Assembly: GCA_947472795.1 (NCBI GenBank)
Contig: CANJBL010000001.1
Coordinates: 62,001-126,000, forward strand
Reading direction: 5' to 3'
DNA: 64,000 nucleotides
DNA from: Fidelibacterota bacterium
Lineage (GTDB): Bacteria > Pseudomonadota > Alphaproteobacteria > Rhodospirillales > Rhodospirillaceae
Below, piece after piece: positions 34,886 through 42,808 of the stretch. The notes beneath the pieces were generated by a model. It did not search any database. It was not told the origin of the DNA and saw only the letters and a program-made list of their open reading frames with translations. Every line of letters starts with the position of its first letter. The first letter of the stretch is position 1. The translations under genes were made by a program, and so were the position numbers.

Positions 34886-36478
34886 ATGATCCAGCCGCTT
34901 CCACACGATCTCGCGACAAAATTGGCCCAAGCGGAGCAGGCCTTGCGGACGCATCGGTTCGACGAAGCCCGTCGGCTTTGCAAAATTGTACTCGCGAAGG
35001 AATCCCGCTCGACCGGCGCCTTGAGAATATTGAGCGCCGCGGAACTGGGGCTTGGTAATGCGCCGCGCGCGATCCAGGGTCTTCGGCGCGCCCTCCAGCT
35101 CTCTCCGGCTGACGGCGCCATTGTGCGTGAACTCATCGGAGCGCTTGACGCATCAGAGAGTGACGACGAGGCCATAGCCATTCTGGAGCAAGCCAGCCTC
35201 GGCGCTCCTTCCTCGTACGATATATATGTCGCGCTAGTCGGGCTTTACGCGCGCACAAACAAGCTGGAATCGGGGATTGCCTTCCTCAAGAGCGCACATC
35301 AGCGCAACTCACAAGAATCCCTGCCGCTGCCTTTTCTCAGTCGCTTGTATCAGATGCGCGGCATGCTCGAAGACGCCGCCACCTATGCGCTGGCCTCGAT
35401 TGCGTTGAGCCCGCAATCAACTTTTGGCAGATATCAATTGGCTGCAACGCGTCTTTTTCAGAAGGACATTGCCGGCGCCAGGGATCTCTTGCGGGAGTGT
35501 CTTTTATCAACGCCTGAGAGCGGCAATGATAGGAATGCTTTGACGGATATTTTTAAAGACGCAGAGATGATTCTGCAGATTGAGCCGGGGTTGAAGAAAC
35601 GCGATTTCGCGTCTGTTCAGCAAAACGACTTTAGAGATGAAGCCGAAAAGAACATGGCGAACGCGTTTCGTCATCAGTTGGGCGAGCCTGGACAAAGGCA
35701 CATCGTTTTCTTTCACGTAGATTGGAAAGGCCGACATCCATTTCTCGCTGGGGGGACGGCGGAGGTGGATTACAGCAATACGCTGGCAACCGCCTGCGAC
35801 GCCGCCGCGCGCGCGGCGCCGGATGCCGCTATCCTTCTTCTGACCGACAAGGCCAGCCGAACAGACCATCTCCCGGCCGCGGTGCGCGTTTTGCGGGCGG
35901 AGGTCGACTCGGCACAGATGATGTACGCCCGCATGAAGGCTTACCGCGCCCTTGCGATGACACAGACGCTTGCCGGGCCAACCCTCTTTCTGGATACGGA
36001 TGTCTGCCTGAATCGCGATTTCCGCGAATTGGTGACCGGCGATTTTGATATCGGCCTGACGTACAGAACCGGTATTGGGTTTTGGCACATGCCCGTGAAC
36101 GAAGGTCTGATCATCGCACCCGATGGGGCCTCACCGGCGCTCACGCAGTTCTTCGGCGAAGCGCTTGAGATCTACGATTGGCTGGCGGAGCAGGAGGCGA
36201 TCAGGGCGCGTTACGGCTTTGATGTGCGCATGTGGCGCGGCGGGCAACTCTCGCTCGGCGCCTTGCTGAATTGGGATACGCCACCTTGTGCGCCCGACAC
36301 CCTCACCCTGCGCCAGGTGCGCTACCGGTTCTTTCCCGCCGATACCTACAATTATTCTGTCCGCCCCAATGATTCTTTCGCCCGCCTCGCCGGGAAATGG
36401 GCGGTCCATTTCAAAGGCGCTCAGACCAAAGCCATGATGACCGCCTATAACCAGACGGCCCACCAGCGCAGGGCCTGA
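34886..36478 (+). CDS. TPR-repeat protein fused to a GT-A-like glycosyltransferase domain
   Basis: A 530-residue protein. Residues 1-200 contain about five TPR-like repeats (AEQALRTHRFDEARRLCKIVL, split over repeats; GLRRALQLSPADGAIVREL; ATYALASIALSPQ). Residues ~270-520 form a probable GT-A domain: HIVFFHVDWKG opens it, LFLDTD holds the metal-binding Asp370-x-Asp372, and MPVNEGLIIAPDG and WRGGQLSLGALLNW follow; AVHFKGAQTKAMM at the end may place a nucleotide-binding His. Cytoplasmic by prediction. It lies 60 bases after asnB on the same strand and probably serves the same glycan or protein-glycosylation pathway. Confidence 0.72.
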   Translation: MIQPLPHDLATKLAQAEQALRTHRFDEARRLCKIVLAKESRSTGALRILSAAELGLGNAPRAIQGLRRALQLSPADGAIVRELIGALDASESDDEAIAILEQASLGAPSSYDIYVALVGLYARTNKLESGIAFLKSAHQRNSQESLPLPFLSRLYQMRGMLEDAATYALASIALSPQSTFGRYQLAATRLFQKDIAGARDLLRECLLSTPESGNDRNALTDIFKDAEMILQIEPGLKKRDFASVQQNDFRDEAEKNMANAFRHQLGEPGQRHIVFFHVDWKGRHPFLAGGTAEVDYSNTLATACDAAARAAPDAAILLLTDKASRTDHLPAAVRVLRAEVDSAQMMYARMKAYRALAMTQTLAGPTLFLDTDVCLNRDFRELVTGDFDIGLTYRTGIGFWHMPVNEGLIIAPDGASPALTQFFGEALEIYDWLAEQEAIRARYGFDVRMWRGGQLSLGALLNWDTPPCAPDTLTLRQVRYRFFPADTYNYSVRPNDSFARLAGKWAVHFKGAQTKAMMTAYNQTAHQRRA

Positions 36479-36506
36479 TGGCGGGATGATTCATGACAAA
36501 TTGAAG

Positions 36507-36583
36507 TGGCGCGCCCGGAAAGACTCGAACTTCCAGCCTTCTGATTCGTAGTCAGATGCTCTATCCAATTGAGCTACGGGCGC
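36507..36583 (-). tRNA. tRNA-Arg (anticodon ACG)
   Basis: Read on the minus strand, the acceptor stem GCGCCCG pairs with CGGGCGC, the D-arm carries AGCTCAATTGGATAGAGC, the anticodon stem TCTGA/TCAGA holds loop CTACGAA with anticodon ACG (read as ICG after deamination), and the T-arm has GTTCGAGTC. Discriminator G and an encoded CCA end the 77-base gene. It sits 28 bases after the TPR-glycosyltransferase gene, on the opposite strand, at the right border of the glycosylation island; tRNA genes are common integration sites, but no att-like repeat was found. Confidence 0.97.
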
Positions 36584-37015
36584 ATCGCTGGACCAATGGG
36601 GAACCCACCGGCCGCTTTCGGAACCCCTGGGGACGGAGCAAACGCAAGCCGTACAGCGACTTGCTGGATTTTTCGCCCCGGTCCCGTCGGGGAGGCTTGG
36701 GATACTAAGATCGCCCGGGCGATGCAAGGAAAACAATTGGGTGGCATCCACATGCTTGGCGCCCTGCGAGTCGTCTGGCGGCTTGTTCTGGGAGGTGCCA
36801 TCGCGTAAAGTCGCTTCTTGCATGGGGTGTTGCCGAATTTTGGAGCATCCCCAAGCCTTTGGGGGCGGTTCCTAAAGAGTGTTATGGGGCATTGTTTCGG
36901 GGCAGACCGGAAGTTTGGGCAAGGCGTGGTGCGTCGGCTCATCGGTCGTGGGAATGTGAGTGTCAGGATGCAGGTACAGGGGCTGTCCAGCCAGGACCGG
37001 GAACAAGGCAAAAGC
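36584..37015. other. 432-base intergenic region
   Basis: The gap between the tRNA and the lipoprotein gene must hold the tRNA promoter (minus) and the lipoprotein promoter (plus). Small GC-rich hairpins occur (CCCCG/CGGGG around 36678-36694; CCCCAA/TTGGGGG at 36849-36864). Open frames crossing it overlap the tRNA or lack start signals and are not accepted. No clear -35/-10 pair stands out. Confidence 0.3.
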
Positions 37016-37993
37016 GTGAGTTCTCAGCATAAAGCGGGCTTCGCCATGGGCAGGCCGATGATCGTAATCTCCCTGGTACTGGGCCTGAATGCCTGCGCCG
37101 CGCCCAGCCAAAGCGCCGCTGCCGCCGAGCGGCAAGTGGCCGCGGCCGACGGTGTCCAGGCTCAGCCGCTGGCGCCGGCCAGCAGTTCCAGCAGCAAATT
37201 CGGCCCCACCGCCGTGGGCCAGAAAGCCGTCCAGTTCCGCACCGACTTCGAAAAGCTGAAAACCAATACCCAAACCCGTTCGGCGCAGCTCGATACTGTG
37301 CGCGCCCAAACCGTCGCCAATGTGAACTCCTATCACACGCTGGTGGGCACGATCCGCTCGCGCCTGCAGATGGGCTCGACCCCCGGCAACCCGGAACTGC
37401 TCGCCCAGTGGAGCCAGGCCCAGACCCAGATCACCCAGATCGATGCCGACATCGCTACCCTGAACCAGCTGTCGACTCAGGTGTCGGGCGATGCGGGTAC
37501 ATCGTCTTATCTTTTAGAGAATATCCGCGCCGCCTATGGCCTTTCGGGCGCCCTGGATGAAGACCACCGCCAGCTGCGTCTGCTGGAAGATGAAGTGAAC
37601 CAGAACGCTATCGCCATTGACCGCGCGCTGCTCAACCTGAACAGCGAGATCAATCGCCAGCAGCAGTATGTGACCACCGAGCGCACCGCGCTGGTGCAAC
37701 TGGCCTCTGACATCAACGCCGGTCAATCCTATGGCACGGCCGGTGCTGCAATGCGCCGTGCGGCCGTACCGGCCCGCGCCGTGGCCAGCGTGACCCCCGC
37801 CTCTTTCGCCGACAAGAAGCCGCTGGTGGTCATCAAGTTCGATAAAGCTGACGTTGCCTATGAACCAGCGCTCTATCAGGCCCTGAGCCGGGCGCTGGAA
37901 CGCCGCCCTGACGCCACTTTTGATCTGGTGGCCGTGTCGCCGACGGAAGGCAACGCCGCTGCCGCCCGCACCGATGCCGATTCTGTCTTCTAG
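37016..37993 (+). CDS. coiled-coil envelope lipoprotein, probably cut short by an amber codon
   Basis: A 325-residue protein with a lipoprotein signal (lipobox LNAC, Cys about residue 27), a Ser/Ala linker, a long helical region with coiled-coil character (about 65-230), and a C-terminal alpha/beta part (PLVVIKFDKADVAYEPALYQ, TFDLVAVSPTEGN) that reads like an OmpA-type peptidoglycan- or envelope-binding fold. GTG at 37016 is preferred (AAGG seven bases upstream); a longer frame to 36818 lacks support. The frame hits TAG at 37991, but 32 further in-frame codons downstream continue the domain and end in a natural TAA, so the stop may be a nonsense mutation, a suppressed codon or a sequence error. 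Confidence 0.7.
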   Translation: MSSQHKAGFAMGRPMIVISLVLGLNACAAPSQSAAAAERQVAAADGVQAQPLAPASSSSSKFGPTAVGQKAVQFRTDFEKLKTNTQTRSAQLDTVRAQTVANVNSYHTLVGTIRSRLQMGSTPGNPELLAQWSQAQTQITQIDADIATLNQLSTQVSGDAGTSSYLLENIRAAYGLSGALDEDHRQLRLLEDEVNQNAIAIDRALLNLNSEINRQQQYVTTERTALVQLASDINAGQSYGTAGAAMRRAAVPARAVASVTPASFADKKPLVVIKFDKADVAYEPALYQALSRALERRPDATFDLVAVSPTEGNAAAARTDADSVF

Positions 37994-38092
37994 TCCATGA
38001 CCAACATGGGCTTGCCGGCGGAACGCGTCGCCATGTCGGCCATGCCCAGCACCACCGCCCGTACGCCGGAAGTGCACATCTACGTGCACTAA
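37994..38092 (+). pseudogene. in-frame continuation of the lipoprotein after the amber codon
   Basis: Directly after TAG (37991-37993) the same frame reads SMTNMGLPAERVAMSAMPS and ends EVHIYVH before TAA. Together with the upstream NAAAARTDADSVF this forms the expected helix-turn-strand ending of an OmpA-like domain (GLPAERV, then a strand with EVHIYV). The coding quality and natural stop argue that this segment was recently part of the protein. Confidence 0.7.
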
Positions 38093-38127
38093 ACCACGTG
38101 CACTCAGCACGCGGATATTTTTCTAAA

Positions 38128-38991
38128 TCACGCTTGAGGAATCGGCACGTTGTCGATGAGCCGCGCGCGTCCTAAGTACGCCGCGGCCAGCACGCGACCC
38201 GGCTGTGTGGCCGCCGTCAACGGCGCCAGTGTATCGGCGAGGCGTGCTTCCAAATAATCGACCTTGCTGAACCCGGCTTTCAATAACGCCTCGTGGCCCG
38301 CCTTCACGGACGCGGCGATGTCCCCGCCTTTGGCGATGGTGATAGCGACTTCCTTCAGCACTTTATAAAGCGCAGATGCGCGCACGCGTTCTTCCGCTGT
38401 GAGATAAGCGTTGCGCGATGACATGGCCAGACCGTCCGCTTCGCGCACAGTCGGCACATCGATCACATCGACGGGAATGTTCAGATCCGTCACCAGGCGG
38501 CGGATAATGACGAACTGCTGGTAATCCTTCTCGCCAAAGAGCGCTATATCCGGCTGCGTTTGCTGCATCAACTTGGTGACCACCGTTGCCATGCCGTCGA
38601 AATGGCCGGGGCGTTCAGCGCCTTCAAGGATGCTGCCGAGCGCGCCCACGTGAACCGTTGTGTCATAGCCTTGGGGATACATGGCGGCCACATCGGGCGC
38701 GAACAAAAGATGCACCCCCGCGGCACTCAGCATCTCGAAGTCATCTTGCTCGCGGCGCGGATAAGCTTCGAAATCTTCTTTGGGGCCGAACTGCTTTGGA
38801 TTGACGAAAATCGTGGCCACCACGCGGTCGGCCATCTTGAGTGCGATCTTCATGTTGGCGATGTGACCCGCATGAAGCGCGCCCATAGTGGGCACCAGCG
38901 CAATGGACTTGCCTTCGCGCCGCCAGGCCTGAATGCGGCGGCGCAGGCTTTCCACATCGCGCACAGCGATTAAGATGGAGGTATAGGGCAT
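38128..38991 (-). CDS. panC: pantothenate synthetase
   Basis: A 287-residue enzyme that joins pantoate and beta-alanine using ATP in coenzyme A synthesis. Family motifs are VPTMGALHAGH (about residue 33, with the ATP-binding His pair), IFVNPKQFGPKEDFEAYPR, GHFDGMATVVTKL, DIALFGEKDYQQFVIIRR and the KMSKS-like MSSRNAYL. Length matches the family (about 280). It starts 15 bases after panB on the same strand, the usual panB-panC operon. Confidence 0.96.
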   Translation of the reverse strand: MPYTSILIAVRDVESLRRRIQAWRREGKSIALVPTMGALHAGHIANMKIALKMADRVVATIFVNPKQFGPKEDFEAYPRREQDDFEMLSAAGVHLLFAPDVAAMYPQGYDTTVHVGALGSILEGAERPGHFDGMATVVTKLMQQTQPDIALFGEKDYQQFVIIRRLVTDLNIPVDVIDVPTVREADGLAMSSRNAYLTAEERVRASALYKVLKEVAITIAKGGDIAASVKAGHEALLKAGFSKVDYLEARLADTLAPLTAATQPGRVLAAAYLGRARLIDNVPIPQA

Positions 38992-39006
38992 GGCGCGTGA
39001 ACCAGA

Positions 39007-39885
39007 CTAACGCTTCTGTTTTGATTTGGCGGACGGCTTTTTCTTTTCGGCCGTTGACTCAGTGAAGCAATGCTCCAGCGCCGGGAAACGCCCCGCGCGC
39101 ACGTCGGCGGCATAAGCACCAATGGCCTTGCGCATGTCGCGGCCGATCTCGGCATAGCGTTTGACGAACTTGGGTTTGAAAGCATCGAAGATGCCAAGCA
39201 CGTCGTCCAGCACCAGCACCTGGCCATCGCAGGCAGGCGATGCGCCGATGCCGATGGTGGGCACAGGCACGGCCTTGGTGATGGCGCGGGCCAAGGGCTC
39301 GATAGTCTTCTCGACAACAATGGCGAAGGCGCCTGCATCCGCAATCGCCTTCGCATCGGCCATGATCTTCTTGGCTTCGTCGGCGGTGCGCCCCTGCGCC
39401 CGGTAGCCGCCGAACCTGTTCACCGATTGCGGCGTAAGGCCAACATGCCCAACCACCGGAATGCCGCGCGCGATCAAAAACCGCACGGTTTCGGCCATTT
39501 CGATGCCACCTTCGAGTTTCAAGCCGGCGCACCCCGTCTCGGCCATGACGCGCGCGGCCGAACGGTAAGCATCCTGCGGCGAGGCTTGGTAAGAGCCGAA
39601 GGGCATATCGACAATGACGCACGCGCGCGCGGAGCTGCGCACTACGGCCCGGCCATGGGCAATCATCATGTCGAGTGTGACGCCCAAGGTGGAGTCCATG
39701 CCGTAGAGCGTCATGCCCAGCGAATCACCCACCAGGATCGCATCGACATAAGGGTCCATGGCGCGCGCCGTCGGCGCGGAATAGGCCGTCAGCCACACCA
39801 TGGGCTCGCCGCCTTTACGCTTGGCGAGATCGCGAGTGGTCAGGCGGGCCGCATGCGGCGGCGCGGATTTTGGTTCAATGCTCAA
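39007..39885 (-). CDS. panB: 3-methyl-2-oxobutanoate hydroxymethyltransferase
   Basis: A 292-residue enzyme that transfers a hydroxymethyl group from 5,10-methylene-THF to ketoisovalerate, forming ketopantoate. Motifs are [71 protein letters not shown] and [18 protein letters not shown]. The C-terminus carries a short Lys-rich tail beyond the typical ~265 residues. First gene of the panB-panC operon. Confidence 0.96.
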   Translation of the reverse strand: MSIEPKSAPPHAARLTTRDLAKRKGGEPMVWLTAYSAPTARAMDPYVDAILVGDSLGMTLYGMDSTLGVTLDMMIAHGRAVVRSSARACVIVDMPFGSYQASPQDAYRSAARVMAETGCAGLKLEGGIEMAETVRFLIARGIPVVGHVGLTPQSVNRFGGYRAQGRTADEAKKIMADAKAIADAGAFAIVVEKTIEPLARAITKAVPVPTIGIGASPACDGQVLVLDDVLGIFDAFKPKFVKRYAEIGRDMRKAIGAYAADVRAGRFPALEHCFTESTAEKKKPSAKSKQKR

Positions 39886-39978
39886 GACTGATCGCTCAGG
39901 ATTGTGTCATACAAAAAGCGAGATGCGGCGAAGGTCTAGCCTATTTTTGTGCTTTGCAGAAGAGCGCCCGGAGCAAGG

Positions 39979-40059
39979 CTAACGTGCGCGGTAATACCAA
40001 AAGACAGCAGCGATAGCTGCTCCCAGCAGAACAAGCCCCAATATCTCGGATAGCCCCAC
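39979..40059 (-). CDS. possible 26-residue single-pass membrane peptide
   Basis: A GTG-initiated frame encodes MGLSEILGLVLLGAAIAAVF followed by WYYRAR: one hydrophobic helix with aromatic residues and positive charges at the C-terminal end, like known bacterial microproteins. AGAGG lies nine bases before the GTG. It sits between the histidine kinase stop (40115) and the panB start (39885), on the same strand as both. Too short for statistical support; no homologue recognised. Confidence 0.35.
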   Translation of the reverse strand: MGLSEILGLVLLGAAIAAVFWYYRAR

Positions 40060-40114
40060 GAGTTACCGCCTCTTGCGCGTTACATATCGGTGACGACCCC
40101 GCGCGGGGCCACCG

Positions 40115-41578
40115 TCACAGCGGAAGACGCACGACAAAGCACGAGCCCTCCGCCGATGTCCAGAGCAGCGTGATGTCGCCGCCCTGGGCGCGGATCAATT
40201 CGCGGGCGATGGGCAGACCCAGCCCGAAACCTTCCGCGCGCGCCGAACCGGCGAAGGGTACGAAGAGATTGTCCTGCGCTCTCTTGGGCAGGCCAGGTCC
40301 GTTATCGATAACATGGATGGTGTGCCGCTCGCCGTCCGCCCCGGCTTTCACCTTCACAGCTTTCAATTCCACCGACGTCGCGCCGGCCTGATCGGCGTTC
40401 TGCACGAGATTCTCAAAGGCGCGGTACAAAAGTTCAGGATCACCGGCAATGGACACATTTTCGCCGCCAACAATATGGAGCGTGGCGTTCTTCAGCGTGG
40501 GCTGCAGTTCGGTCTTGAGTTCGGCAAGAAAGTGGCTGAGCTGAACATCCTGCTTGCGAACGTGGGGCAAGCCTTCCTTAGCGAAGCGCAGCGTCGAGGT
40601 CGACAGCTGCGCGGCGCGCTCGATAGCGCGCACCATGCCGGCTGCCAGGCGTCGCACCTCCGGGTCGGGCAAGGCTTCCAGACGCTCGGACTCCAGCATG
40701 GCCGTGGCCAAGATGTTCTTCAGATCGTGCGATATCTTGGTGACGGCCGTGCCCACACCTGCAAGGCGTTCTTTCTGCAAGAGGGCCGCGCGCAGTTCCT
40801 GCTGCATGACCGCGAGCGTGCGTTCCGCCACGCCTACTTCATCGTTGCGCGTGGACGGCGTGATGATACTGCGTGGATCTTCCGGTGCTTTCTGAAAGCC
40901 CGTCATGCTGATCGTCAAGCGCCGCAAGGGGCGCACCGCCAGCCATTGGATGGAGACGTAAACCAACGCGGCGGTGGAGATGGAGATGAACAGGCTGAAG
41001 AAGAAAATGCGTTGCGCGTAAGCCCACATGTTCACACGCAAGGGCCGTTCGTCGAACACCACTTCCACGATCACCGCGGGGTTGGCCGGGCTGACCCCGA
41101 TGACGTCGATGGCATAGGTGTCACGCCGCCACATCGTATAAAAGGCATTCGAGACGAGATCCCAGAACGTGCTGGTGCGCAGGTCATAGGCGATGGGAAT
41201 GCGCGCGGGGATGGCGGGGCCGAAGGTGCGCTTGGGAAGGCCGGGGCGCTGCACCGACATGCCAAGGACACGCCCCTGAGACAACAGATTGTCGCGCAGG
41301 AAGGGGTCGATCTGGCCGGTCTTGTTGGCGGCAACGTCGAGCGCGGTGAAGACAAGGTGCGCCGTCGCCAGCTTCTCGTTGAGATACTCAAAACGGTAGC
41401 GCGCCATGGTCGGCACAAAGATCACCACCTCGGCGATCATGCCGAAGGCGATGGTCAGCAGCAAAAGGCGCATGGACAGGCGGTGCGACGGCGGCGCGTT
41501 CTCGGCAGCTTTCCGGTTCTCCGGGATGGCCGTGGACCGGGCGGCAGGAATGGGGGTGGGATCGGTGATATCGACCAT
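40115..41578 (-). CDS. orphan sensor histidine kinase
   Basis: A 487-residue membrane kinase. Helices at about residues 35-58 and 205-228 enclose a periplasmic sensor region; a HAMP-like linker (WLAVRPLRRLTISM) follows. The dimerisation box is VTKISHDLKNILATAM with His284 as the likely phosphorylation site; ATP-binding motifs are ENLVQNADQAG (N box), VIDNGPGLP (G1) and GFGLGLPIAREL (G2). ATG at 41578 is preferred; the frame extends to 41713 through a region holding five GANTC sites. No response regulator is adjacent. A GC-rich hairpin after the stop (about 40084-40110) lacks a uridine tract. Confidence 0.9.
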   Translation of the reverse strand: MVDITDPTPIPAARSTAIPENRKAAENAPPSHRLSMRLLLLTIAFGMIAEVVIFVPTMARYRFEYLNEKLATAHLVFTALDVAANKTGQIDPFLRDNLLSQGRVLGMSVQRPGLPKRTFGPAIPARIPIAYDLRTSTFWDLVSNAFYTMWRRDTYAIDVIGVSPANPAVIVEVVFDERPLRVNMWAYAQRIFFFSLFISISTAALVYVSIQWLAVRPLRRLTISMTGFQKAPEDPRSIITPSTRNDEVGVAERTLAVMQQELRAALLQKERLAGVGTAVTKISHDLKNILATAMLESERLEALPDPEVRRLAAGMVRAIERAAQLSTSTLRFAKEGLPHVRKQDVQLSHFLAELKTELQPTLKNATLHIVGGENVSIAGDPELLYRAFENLVQNADQAGATSVELKAVKVKAGADGERHTIHVIDNGPGLPKRAQDNLFVPFAGSARAEGFGLGLPIARELIRAQGGDITLLWTSAEGSCFVVRLPL

Positions 41579-41627
41579 GACGGGGAAGTTTAGCCTTCCT
41601 CGCCCGTCCCTTACCAGGAAGGCCCGA

Positions 41628-41680
41628 GAATCATTCAAGAATCGTTCGGGAATCCCTCCCGAATCACGCGCCCGCGAATC
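41628..41680. repeat. five GANTC (CcrM-type) sites, four at exact 11-base spacing
   Basis: GAATC occurs at 41628, 41639, 41650, 41661 and 41676, always in the same orientation; the first four are exactly 11 bases apart, one helical turn. GAATC is an instance of GANTC, methylated by the cell-cycle methyltransferase CcrM in many alphaproteobacteria. The cluster lies 50-102 bases upstream of the histidine kinase start and 116 bases before the rpmH promoter. Eleven is not a multiple of three, so the array is not a protein-coding repeat. Confidence 0.85.
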
Positions 41681-41795
41681 GGTCGGACGGGGGTGTTGCA
41701 CGGCGGGAACCATTGGCCCGTCGAGCGGTCACTTAAAAAGGCCCCCTAAAGGGCTGAAAAGGACGGATTTTCGCCCTTTTGCTGGGCGTGCTGCA

Positions 41796-41824
41796 TTGAC
41801 TTTGCCGCCCCCCGCCCTTATACA
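41796..41824 (+). promoter_or_regulatory. sigma70-type promoter of the rpmH operon
   Basis: TTGACT (41796-41801) and TATACA (41819-41824) are separated by exactly 17 bases, close to the consensus -35 and -10 boxes. Transcription would begin near 41831 and give a ~58-base leader containing a GC-rich hairpin (41837-41855) before rpmH at 41889. Confidence 0.85.
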
Positions 41825-41888
41825 CCGCCCCCTTAACGCTCCCCGCTTGGGGGCGCCCTTCTTTCTCTGAACAACTGGAGTTGGTGAC

Positions 41889-42023
41889 GTGAAACGCACC
41901 TATCAGCCGAGCAAACTGGTCCGCGCGCGCCGTCACGGCTTCCGCGCCCGCATGGCGACTGTCGGCGGCCGCAAGGTCATTGCCAACCGCCGTGCCAAGG
42001 GCCGCAAGCGCCTCTCCGCCTAA
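41889..42023 (+). CDS. rpmH: 50S ribosomal protein L34
   Basis: A 44-residue basic ribosomal protein beginning [20 protein letters not shown] and ending [12 protein letters not shown], the universal bacterial L34 sequence pattern and length. GTG start with TGGAG upstream (41876-41880). First gene of the conserved rpmH-rnpA-yidD-yidC run, with the promoter at 41796. Confidence 0.98.
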   Translation: MKRTYQPSKLVRARRHGFRARMATVGGRKVIANRRAKGRKRLSA

Positions 42024-42057
42024 TCCCACTGCGCCTTCCGGCGCAGGGTGACAACGC

Positions 42058-42525
42058 GTGAGGGTCACGCCCGCCGTCGGATGGAACGCCATGGCCTGGG
42101 ATACGGAGCACGCCTTAAATCCTGAAACGACTCAAAGCGCCCCTGGTCAAAAATTCCATGGCCGCGCTTGGATTTGTCTGCCCAAACGATCGGACTTCCT
42201 GCGTGTGGGGGCCAGCGGCATCCGGCGCGCAACACCGGGCTTCGTCCTGCAAAGCGCACCCAATCCCGAGCCGGCCACACTGCGCATCGGCTTCACCGCC
42301 AGCCGCAAAGTCGGCAATGCTGTCGCGCGCAATCGGGTGAAGCGCCGCCTGCGCGCGCTGGTCGATAAGGTCATGCCCGACGCCGCCGATCACAGCCGCG
42401 ACTACGTCCTCATCGGCCGCACGGAAACCCTCACGCGCGACTTTGCCGTCCTGGAGCGCGAGTTGCGCGCGACCTTGAAAAAACTGTCCGACAAAAAGCT
42501 AACGGACACCGCGGTGAAGGCATGA
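42058..42525 (+). CDS. rnpA: ribonuclease P protein component
   Basis: The protein subunit of RNase P, which with the M1-type RNA matures tRNA 5' ends. [14 protein letters not shown] and the RNR motif [16 protein letters not shown] are diagnostic. At 155 residues it is longer than usual (~120) because about 30 residues precede the core; GTG at 42058 has AGGG at a suitable distance, while ATG at 42091 is an alternative. It follows rpmH by 34 bases and overlaps yidD by four bases. Confidence 0.93.
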   Translation: MRVTPAVGWNAMAWDTEHALNPETTQSAPGQKFHGRAWICLPKRSDFLRVGASGIRRATPGFVLQSAPNPEPATLRIGFTASRKVGNAVARNRVKRRLRALVDKVMPDAADHSRDYVLIGRTETLTRDFAVLERELRATLKKLSDKKLTDTAVKA

Positions 42526-42803
42526 TCGGTTTTATCGTGAACCTTCCGGGCTACGCTTTGCGCGCGCTGATCCGCCTCTATCAACTTGTCGTCGCGCCGC
42601 TGCTGGGTCCGCGCTGCCGCTTCCTGCCGAGTTGCTCAACCTATGCCGCCGAAGCCATCACGCACCACGGCGCCGTCGCCGGTTCGTGGCTGGCGGCGAA
42701 ACGCCTGTGCCGTTGCCATCCCTGGCACGAAGGCGGTTTTGATCCCGTACCGGAGAAAGCGTCCCGCTTTGTCTGCATCCCCCTCTCCAGCCAAGTTGAA
42801 TAA
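42522..42803 (+). CDS. yidD: membrane protein insertion efficiency factor
   Basis: A 93-residue YidD protein, thought to help YidC-dependent membrane protein insertion. An amphipathic N-terminal helix ([15 protein letters not shown]) is followed by [15 protein letters not shown] and [16 protein letters not shown], with the conserved cysteines. Start overlaps the rnpA stop (ATGA), and yidC follows after five bases. Confidence 0.97.
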   Translation: MIGFIVNLPGYALRALIRLYQLVVAPLLGPRCRFLPSCSTYAAEAITHHGAVAGSWLAAKRLCRCHPWHEGGFDPVPEKASRFVCIPLSSQVE

Positions 42804-42808
42804 GACGT

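Noticed and set aside
36507-36583. tRNA-Arg as an integration site bordering the glycosylation island
   Set aside because: No integrase and no direct repeat of the tRNA 3' end were found in the window.
36569-36808. 79-codon plus-strand frame beside the tRNA-Arg gene
   Set aside because: It overlaps the tRNA and has no Shine-Dalgarno or family similarity.
38074-38106. Three GTGCAC motifs forming an apparent repeat at the end of the lipoprotein gene
   Set aside because: Two of the three fall in the coding end (Val-His codons); no uridine tract or larger symmetry suggests a terminator or operator.
40084-40110. GC-rich hairpin after the histidine kinase gene as an intrinsic terminator
   Set aside because: The stem is strong, but the minus-strand sequence after it has no uridine run.
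41579-41713. Upstream extension of the histidine kinase to 41713
   Set aside because: The extension is charged, lacks a signal and runs through the GANTC array; ATG at 41578 places the first membrane helix normally.
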